From Rhyacophila brunnea (Eukaryota; Arthropoda; Insecta; Trichoptera; Rhyacophilidae), in NCBI GenBank assembly GCA_022495005.1, contig JAGYXB010000446.1, forward strand, positions 248,001-312,000: a stretch of DNA of 64,000 nt, in the 5' to 3' direction. Numbering within the stretch: position 1 is the first letter of the stretch; every line of letters starts with the position of its first letter. The notes below the pieces were generated by a model. The model made no database searches and was not told where the DNA came from. It was given only the letters and a program-made list of their open reading frames with translations. The position numbers were made by a program, and so were the translations under genes. Positions 57,401 to 64,000 of this stretch are shown piece after piece.

Positions 57401-57954
57401 TGTTAATAATTTAAAAATTGACCGTACGAATGAACCTAACATTATGTTGAAAATATTGACGATATTAGTATTTAATCATTTGGCGCAAAGCTCACAGTAA
57501 GCGACGTAGCGTGGTGTGAATGTCGAAAAAGCTCTTAGGTACAAGGCACAATTTGAGTAAATGTTCTCAAAAAACCCTCCAAACGACGCGTTGCCTGTGG
57601 GCTTTTTAAGCTTTATATTAATATATATTTAGATTCTGTCTTCTAAAGAATATTTTCTTGCACGATCTCGTAACTGATACTATTTTTTTTAAATATATTT
57701 TGACGAATTAATGAATTAATTATTCTGAAAAAATAGTTTTTTTTATATCTGTATATCTACTCATTTTGTTATTTTAACTGAGTTCTTTTTTCGTATAACT
57801 TATCTATATAAATTGTAAAATCTGTTTGAAAACGTACGGTTAAGAAAAAATACAGCCTGTATTTTCTTACGTTATATAATTTAACGTCCCATATCGCTCT
57901 GAGCTTTATAACAAGATTGTAAGGCACTATTACTGGCCAGTGCAGAAAGAGAAT
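54469..57954. other. AT-rich DNA with GC-richer island 54.8-55.5 kb
   Basis: Around 54860-54985 two CAGCTG E-boxes (ACAGCTGACAGATTTGCAGC TGAAC) and GTGTGCGCGCGCAGCTC occur; 55265-55460 is GC-richer (CTTCCGGAGCGAGCGTG, GTAGCGACACTTTCC). No repeat partner or protein was seen. 56050-56360 and 56870-57080 are mildly GC-richer. Possible unique host DNA; function not determined. Confidence 0.3.
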
Positions 57955-58038
57955 AACTTTCCGTCAGGATATTTGATGGAAATTGATTTTAAATTTTAAT
58001 CGATGACAGTTTTGTATTATTCCATAGGAATCGGATTT
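57955..58038 (+). repeat. Family D half-arm, degraded
   Basis: GTCAGGATATTTGATGGAAA TTGATTTTAAATTTTAATCG then TTTTGTATTATTCCATAGGA ATCGG is a decayed form of the outer left arm of family D. Confidence 0.5.
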
Positions 58039-59160
58039 AATGATATTCCGGCAGGTATTGTCATATTCTGAGTATACCATAAACTAACAATCTAAATGAA
58101 ATTTGTGAATTAAATAATAAATTAGTTCACGTACCTAGGTTATGTTTTCAATTCTCCAAATTTCGTAATATATAAAGTATCAATATTAGTCTCTATAAAG
58201 TTTTCATATAATATTTTCCAATTATATGTTATCTTAAATATTATTATGGTTTTGTCATGTCTGTTTATTACAAGCGATACGTCTTTAATGTTTAACCTGA
58301 CTCGTCAAAATTATTTAAATATATACGAGAATTTTTTAAATGTAATACATACCAACAATGCAATAACCATGTACATTGCGAATTAATTAAATATGCCACC
58401 TAGTAACGTAAAACTAACGAAAAATGTATGAAACCTGTAATTGTAGGTAATATTTATTAGCGGTCAATGACCTCGGGCCTTGTCAGCATTGTTTCGGCAA
58501 CGTCAGAATTAGCAAGTCTATCGCATGTACCTAAATCTCATCTACAGTCAGCATATTCAACACGCGTGACATTATTCGATGAGGTACGACTACTTCGGGT
58601 TTGGTCATCGAAACGCTCGAAGTTGCAATAGTGCAGAGGCAAGAAGATTTCCCAATTGTAAACTACATCAACAATGACTCTCGCATTTTACCTAATATTC
58701 ATGTAGGTATATACATAGCGAGACATAATTATTGATGGGTTATTCTTAGTATCAATCTTGTGTCAGTCTGAACTCAGTTTCCATATCGCTCCACATAGCA
58801 GCTCTTCCACCGAGCCTCGGACCGCTAACGCAACTCTTGTACCAACTGTATACTGTTTACGCAGCAATAAGTTCTCACTCCTCTAGCCAAGACTCGCTTC
58901 ATTGACTTACATAATACATAATATAATATTAATTTTACTTAAAAAAACAGTAGTAATTACATTTTTCAACATCAAAATATATAATTGCATATATGCATAC
59001 AAAAGTACCGTTAAAATGAAAATAACTCTAACAGCAGAAAATGTCAAACAAAAGAAAACAAATTAAAATCGAATTCAAAATATGCAAACATTACCTTCGA
59101 AATTAGAAGGAACAAACAAACAAACATACTTTGTATTTTGTACTGTGTATGTACTGTTAT
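58039..59160. other. AT-rich DNA, nothing recognised
   Basis: 58440-58660 and 58790-58890 are mildly GC-richer. No element or protein was recognised. Confidence 0.4.
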
Positions 59161-59164
59161 AGAT

Positions 59165-59530
59165 GTGTTTAACAGTATAGTGAGACACTGTCGCTATCCT
59201 CGCGGAATATTATCCACACAGCCTCGCGTAAATTTCCATTGAAATCTGACGAGTGAGCCGTAAAGATTCAGTTTGTCCGTACGCCATACATACAGCCAGT
59301 TGCGCGATAACATCTTTCTCTTGTGCGTCTTAATCATTATTATTATTTTAATAACGAAATAACGAGGATGGCGCGCAAGCCCGAAATACACGAAAGCTCG
59401 CATCGTTGTTATTATGCTTCCGAAATATTAATTATTTTAAACGATTGCTATCTAAATGGTTATTTCTTGTCGAGAACAGTTACAGCCGCGCATAGTGTAA
59501 TGTTAAATGCACACCGATGTCTTTAATTAT
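59165..59530. promoter_or_regulatory. Candidate conserved noncoding or regulatory island
   Basis: Non-repetitive and GC-richer, with several homeodomain-type cores (TTAATTATTTTAAACG near 59427-59442, TTAATTATTAATAATTTTC at 59523-59541) among complex-sequence words (GAGGATGGCGCGCAAGCCCG, TACAGCCGCGCATAGTG). The open frames here (59194-59403 minus, 59323-59526 plus) overlap on opposite strands and look like chance products of low stop density. Regulatory function is inference from composition and motif cores only. Confidence 0.22.
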
Positions 59531-60395
59531 TAATAATTTTCATATACCTACTTAAATAGAATGGGCTTTAAATTCATTCAAAAGGAAAACACGAACGAAT
59601 AATTTTATTCAGAAATAAAGTTATTGCCAGCAAGACTTCTTTTCATGTTACTAGAGAAACTTTTTGTGTCTGATAAAATTTACTAAAACACTTAGATACC
59701 TATATGAGGCTACATGAATACATTATGACTGAAAACATTTTTACACTTTACAAAAAATGGCAGAAGAGCATTCAGACGAAATGGTGTTTTCATCAATTAG
59801 CATTTTACCAAACGTCAATTTGTAAAATTAAAAAAAAAATGTGCCACACACCTGAGATTCGAAGTTTGTTCAACGACATTAAATATTCACAAGTGTTTAT
59901 AAAATTCATTAAATTAACATTGATGAAAATGCCATTCCTTCTGAATGCTCTTCTGCCAAATGTACGATAATTTGAGATTTATTATATTATAAACACTACG
60001 ACAACTCGAGAATATTTTTATTTATCTAAATCTAATTTAACGTTATTCTTAAGCCACAGGGCTTAGATTATCTTCTGTCGTTGCTATTTCAAGCAAAATC
60101 GTTCAGTTAAACCTCGTAGGAGTGGGCAAGTTATTCGCTGCTTACGGGCGGCACATTCTACGGGACGCCAAATAAAGAAAGAAAGGATTTAAGTTTAAGA
60201 GCAGGTTTCGTTGATATTAGATAATTTTATATGTGGCATTGATACTATTTTTCTACTCTAAACGTACCTACCTAAATACTGAAATTTGTTTGTTTAAATT
60301 TAAAATATCCGACAATAATAAATAATTCAATACAACTGGTGCCTACGCTGAGCTACTGAATTGACATACAATTAGAGTCTAAGTCGGTTCACACA
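59531..60395. other. AT-rich DNA, nothing recognised
   Basis: A plus frame of 88 codons (59704-59970) exists but is lysine/phenylalanine-rich in the way expected from AT-rich noise. 60060-60160 is GC-richer. Confidence 0.4.
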
Positions 60396-60399
60396 TCAA

Positions 60400-61420
60400 A
60401 TCTCGTCTCGTTTGCAATGTGTCGAATACGTCGATACGACATCATCGATATTCACAAAACACACTTTGCCAAATGAAGCTCCGCACATTGGTGGAATACG
60501 ACGTTTTAGTTTGAAAAAGATAACTAGTGCTGCTAGCAACAAATCGCATACATCTCGGGCTGCGACTCGAAGCCTCCAGAACTCATATATGTACACCTAC
60601 GAATGGGTCATTCTTTTACCGGCTCGTCGGTACAGGAATAACCAATTTATACACGTTTAGAGATATTATGCGCGACTGTCACTAGGTGCCTATGTGCGTG
60701 GTCTTCATATGCAACATTGAAGCGACGTTCCTAGAAGGCTTGATTTATCGCTGTGCGGCAGACGAGGCGAGTTTAGATGTCAGAGCCAGCTAATGGGAAA
60801 AGGCGACATTATAATTATAATTAAGGATAGCTTTTATTCGAGGAACGGCATTGGTAGCATGCGGGTTTTTATCAGCGGCAGTGAGTCGTCCCATTCCCGT
60901 TTCCCCAAAATTTGATTAGTGAGGAACGTAAATTAGTTTTATATTCTTGAAATCTAAAGTTGCAACCCGTTAAATACGGCTGCGTGACGTCGAGGGCAGG
61001 GTGGTATCATTTTTGAAATTGGCATTATTCTAACAATCATCCTGTGCGTGTCTGACATCTTAGTTAGTAGGTACAAGACGTAGTATAGCAAGTATAGTAC
61101 AGCCACTCAAGAGTGTCTCTCTCCGCACGAAATGAAGTGAGTGAATTAAGCAATGCCCCGAAGTGCCGTGACGGGTGTCGTTTGTTTTAATTCAAACAAT
61201 ATCGCCGTCCCTGTCTGTCGTCAGAGGCGACGGGATCGCGCCGTCGCGGTCCCCCCCAGGGGGGTGATTTTGATTTCGGCCGCCCTCCCCGTCTCGCGCG
61301 GCCCGGGAAGACGCCAGCCCAAAGGGGAGTTCGTTTTAATTATAGGCAACTGGTTTATTGCGGCCAAGTTTATTGGGGACTCCGAACGGTATTATTTCAA
61401 AGTGAAATAAAAGGAATTGC
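60400..61420. promoter_or_regulatory. GC-rich unique island, candidate promoter/5' exon or CNE cluster
   Basis: The most GC-rich non-repetitive kilobase of the window, including a core at 61200-61330 (GGCGACGGGATCGCGCCGTC, CCCCCCAGGGGGG, CTCGCGCGGCCCGGG). A plus frame of 85 codons (61153-61410) runs through the core but shows no recognisable domain. Two copies of GTTTATTG lie 15 bp apart (61353 and 61368), compatible with forkhead or posterior-Hox-type sites. Poly-pyrimidine GTCTCTCTCCGCACG occurs at 61115. No TATA/initiator pair could be defined. The call rests on composition. Confidence 0.25.
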
Positions 61421-61728
61421 CTCACTGAGTCGGTTTAATTGTATTCCGTTTTGTGATTCTGTATTATCCAATTAAACACCATAAATATAACTAATTTAAT
61501 TAAGATGTTTTGATTCTAATCAAATTGAAATGTGATCTGTTTTTCGCAATCTGGCATCTTGATTTTATAATACGATACAAATGAGAGGTACCTTCCTACT
61601 ATTTATTGTTTAATGTTTATTTATTTTAAATAAACTTTGTTTTTATTCAATATTTTATTCAAATTGTTTGCATTTTTTTCCATATTTATAATAATGATAC
61701 ATATTGTAATTTTGAGTTTTTAATTAAT

Positions 61729-61965
61729 TGATTAATCGGTACAGTTCGGTTATGAGGAATACAGCGGAAAACACATTTTGAAAATAGCCGATAAACTGGA
61801 TTATTTGTTAGGTTAACCTTACCAAACCTAACCTAAATTAACCTAACCCAACCTAACCTAACCTAACCTAAACTAACCCAAACTAACAAATAATCCAGTA
61901 TATCGGGTATTTTCAAAATGTGTTTTCCGCTGTATTCCTCATAACCGGACTGTACCGATTAATCA
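61729..61965. mobile_element. Palindromic element with a CCTAA telomere-type loop
   Basis: Two inverted arms of about 80 bp: TGATTAATCGGTACAGTTCG, GTTATGAGGAATACAGCGGA, AAACACATTTTGAAAATAGC, CTGGATTATTTGTTAG at the left, mirrored at the right. Between them is a 70-bp loop of CCTAA-type units (AACCTAACCTAACCTAACCT and variants). The inner arm (TTTTGAAAATAGCC...CTGGATTATTTGTTAGGTTA) is also found in family G at 11960-12020 and, reversed, 26300-26350, so the three share an ancestor or a module. Confidence 0.82.
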
Positions 61966-62220
61966 TACCTGCAAACTTTTGCTTGCTTTTTCTAATAATG
62001 CTTGAGTACCTACCTATAAGTAGATATATATTTTTAATAATTCGATTCAAATGTTCAGTCAATTCAAATTGAAATGTAGGTAAATGAATTTATTAACATT
62101 CCCTACTATTTATCTTGATTTTTTTAAAATAATAATTTTAAGAACTCCCTTTTAATAAAAACATAATATGTAGCTGTAATTACCCCCTCCGCTTTATCCT
62201 AATCTACGTTTTAACTTTTC
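61966..62220. other. AT-rich spacer
   Basis: Nothing recognised. Confidence 0.5.
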
Positions 62221-62530
62221 AGCGCAACTATTCTATACACAAGACTGCTATTGGCCGCTATCAGCGGCTATCGAAGGTAGTTTTTCAATTTGTTGTATTT
62301 AAGTTTTATAATTTTTACAATAAGATAGTTATAACTGTAACAATAAGTGCTATGTTTTAACAGCACCTCTCTTAGCTGTGCTAACTTTTAGAGTGAGATA
62401 GACAATTTTTGACTGTTTTTACAAATTGTAGATAACAATTATAATACCTCAACACAAAAATATTATAAACTACCCGCGATAACTGCCGATAGCGGCCGAT
62501 AGCAGTCTTGTGTATAGAATAGATGCGCAG
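62221..62530. mobile_element. 310-bp element with about 50-bp inverted ends
   Basis: Left GCGCAACTATTCTATACACA AGACTGCTATTGGCCGCTAT CAGCGGCTATCG; right, reversed, GCGCATCTATTCTATACACA AGACTGCTATCGGCCGCTAT CGGCAGTTATCG. The interior is AT-rich and noncoding. The target duplication is not clear, so the superfamily is unassigned. Each arm itself contains alternating GCCGCTATC/GATAGCGGC units able to pair locally. Confidence 0.78.
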
Positions 62531-62575
62531 CAATGAATACCTAATCTACTGAAAATTTTACAAAGACAGTCGAAA

Positions 62576-63045
62576 TAATTACAAGATAAAAAGAACTTTT
62601 TGTATACAACGTTGTAACAAACTTGACTTGACTAGCTTAAATGATCAAAAAAAATTGTACTTGATAGAAATACTGAATAAATATAGAATACTGCAATGTC
62701 ATTTTGACATTTCATATTGATTTCCGTATTAACGCACGTATATATTAATAATTTAGTTGCTAGGATCCCAGGACCCCCTAGCAACTAATAATAGTGTTTT
62801 ACTTTTTACGGATTTCTTCCGAAATAACTTTTCATACAAAACAGAATTAACTGAAAATGAATTCAATTCTACTTAAAGATGGCTAAAAGTATTAAAAGAA
62901 TGCATTCGCATCGTGTTCTGGTATATTCTAAAAGTTTCAAATGTCTAGCTAGTCGGGAAGTTAGTTAAAAATCGATCGCAATATTTGTACTGGATAAATA
63001 ACCACCGGACAAACAAGAATACGACCTAATCAAAACGTTGTAAAA
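62576..63045 (+). repeat. Family A repeat, copy 6, longest
   Basis: TAATTACAAGATAAAAAGAA start, AATGTCATTTTGACATTTCA palindrome, TTAGTTGCTAGGATCCCAGG ACCCCCTAGCAAC hairpin, TACAAAACAGAATTAACTGA, CTAGCTAGTCGGGAAGTTAG, GGACAAACAAGAATACGACC, end AAAACGTTGTAAAA. It lacks the TTTTAAATTTTCTGTTGAAT segment near the left end and carries extra ACTTTTTACGGATTTCTTCC (62801-62820), also present, reversed, in copy 1 (AAATCCGTAAATAGT). Confidence 0.9.
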
Positions 63046-64000
63046 TATGAAATAGTTACCTGCCTACGCAATTATTAAAAGATATGTAGGTATTAGTAAT
63101 ATTATGTAAGTGGGGTACTACCTACTACCTGCATTTAAAAAAATTCAATCAGTCAGTCAGAAGTTAGCAATGTTATCAGTATATCGACGTACCTAATAGG
63201 GGCGTGAATGGAGCACTATTGGTTGGCCTATAAATTGTCTAATAATCACTTCAGAATTGAATTGTCAAATCAAGTATCTCTCATTGTTACACAAAGTTTA
63301 ATGCATATGTATATAATAATACCAACGATATAATTTGCCATTTTCGAGTTACTCAAAATTATTGTGTGAGTACACAAAAGTCCCAGGTTAGAGTATACGT
63401 TTTATAACTTTCCACTTTTTGCTACACTGATATGCCTCTTTGCCTGATTACCTTGCATACAATTAGACAAATGATATTCTCTTGCATTATTTACTTAGTA
63501 ATAAATAAATAGGTAATATATATAAAAAAAATATTTTTAGAATGTACTATGTAGGTACCTATATCATTTTCATCCTAGAGCCGGGGTGCAAAGTTGTGAA
63601 GCATATCTATATTCTACCACTCGGTGCGCTCCGGCACCACTACACTAAACATTACAATCCAATCCAAACGTTTAATTGAAATGTGATATTGCAAAATGTT
63701 GGCTATCGATAAATTGAGGCATTATTGTACCGAAACATTTAAAAGCGCTAAGGTTTTCTACGGGTTAGGTACAATCTTAAATCTTGTGAATTATTCGTAG
63801 AATAAAAACAAATATATTTTATTGGTCATCCGGGGTCAATTCACCGCTAGATAAAAGTCTTCCCTAACTCATTGCACTCTCCTCGAACGTGAGCTTTTCA
63901 TTGCCACGTATTTCTGCTGAGCTTTTGTTTGAACTGTTTTTTTCTGTGCTATTTTCCCTCTTGGTGTCTCTTGACTACCACTGTATGACGATATTAATTG
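63046..64000. other. AT-rich DNA to the window edge, nothing recognised
   Basis: GC-richer word around 63580-63640 (GAGCCGGGGTGCAAAGTTG, CTCGGTGCGCTCCGGCACC). It may belong to a short element, but no partner was found in the window. Confidence 0.4.

Noticed and set aside
59704..59970. 88-codon plus frame.
   Set aside because: Lys/Phe/Ile-rich translation of AT-rich DNA without motif or partner.
61153..61410. 85-codon frame as a real gene.
   Set aside because: Low stop density is expected from the GC-rich core; no domain, no convincing splice or promoter pair. Kept only as part of a candidate island.
1..64000. CRISPR arrays, operons, riboswitches, phage or other bacterial features.
   Set aside because: No regularly spaced direct repeats with unique spacers, no compact gene order, and all recognised elements are eukaryotic.

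Overview
This is strongly AT-rich animal nuclear DNA, and I see no complete host gene in it. It is most likely insect. The signs are interstitial CCTAA/TTAGG telomere-type repeats, the recurring TAGGTACCTAC word, tRNA-derived SINEs, an arthropod-style Helitron, and non-LTR retrotransposons with short microsatellite tails. The word usage recalls Lepidoptera. Some very AT-rich stretches (ATAATATTAT words) also recall Hemiptera, so order-level placement is a guess. Open frames longer than 60 codons are nearly all chance frames; the frames that carry protein signal belong to transposons.

Layout. 1-958 is the 5' part of a Helitron on the minus strand, cut by the window edge, with an uninterrupted N-terminal Rep/helicase reading frame of at least 148 codons. 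From 1 to 30 kb there are MITE-like elements whose ends can be read directly: a 244-bp hAT-type element (6588-6831) with a near-perfect 8-bp target duplication, a 376-bp element between TTAA sites (5504-5879, with a reverse copy at 20.9-21.2 kb), a 266-bp foldback (14007-14272), a 369-bp element flanked by TAA (18852-19220) and a 710-bp hAT-type element with a perfect AATCTAAG duplication (21849-22558). A PIF/Harbinger transposase remnant follows at 22.6-23.1 kb. From 19.9 to 46.2 kb there are seven non-LTR retrotransposon remnants on both strands. All but one are C-terminal pieces, as expected of 5'-truncated insertions.

Dispersed families link the whole window: family A (about 430 bp, six copies), a SINE ending near GTGAGGACACAATATATTT (seven copies), two further tRNA-like SINE families, family D (a long palindrome, five copies), family G (two copies, plus a related palindrome whose loop is a CCTAA array at 61.7-62.0 kb) and family H (two copies, one carrying a nested family-D insertion).

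From about 49.8 to 61.4 kb repeats are sparser. Several GC-richer, non-repetitive islands appear there (49.85-50.3, 53.2-53.5, 54.8-55.5, 59.2-59.5 and 60.4-61.4 kb). These could be conserved regulatory DNA or 5' exons of a neighbouring gene, but that is inference from composition only. No CRISPR, rRNA or genuine tRNA gene was found. Nothing in the window forms a coordinated operon-like system; its interest lies in its mobile-element archaeology.
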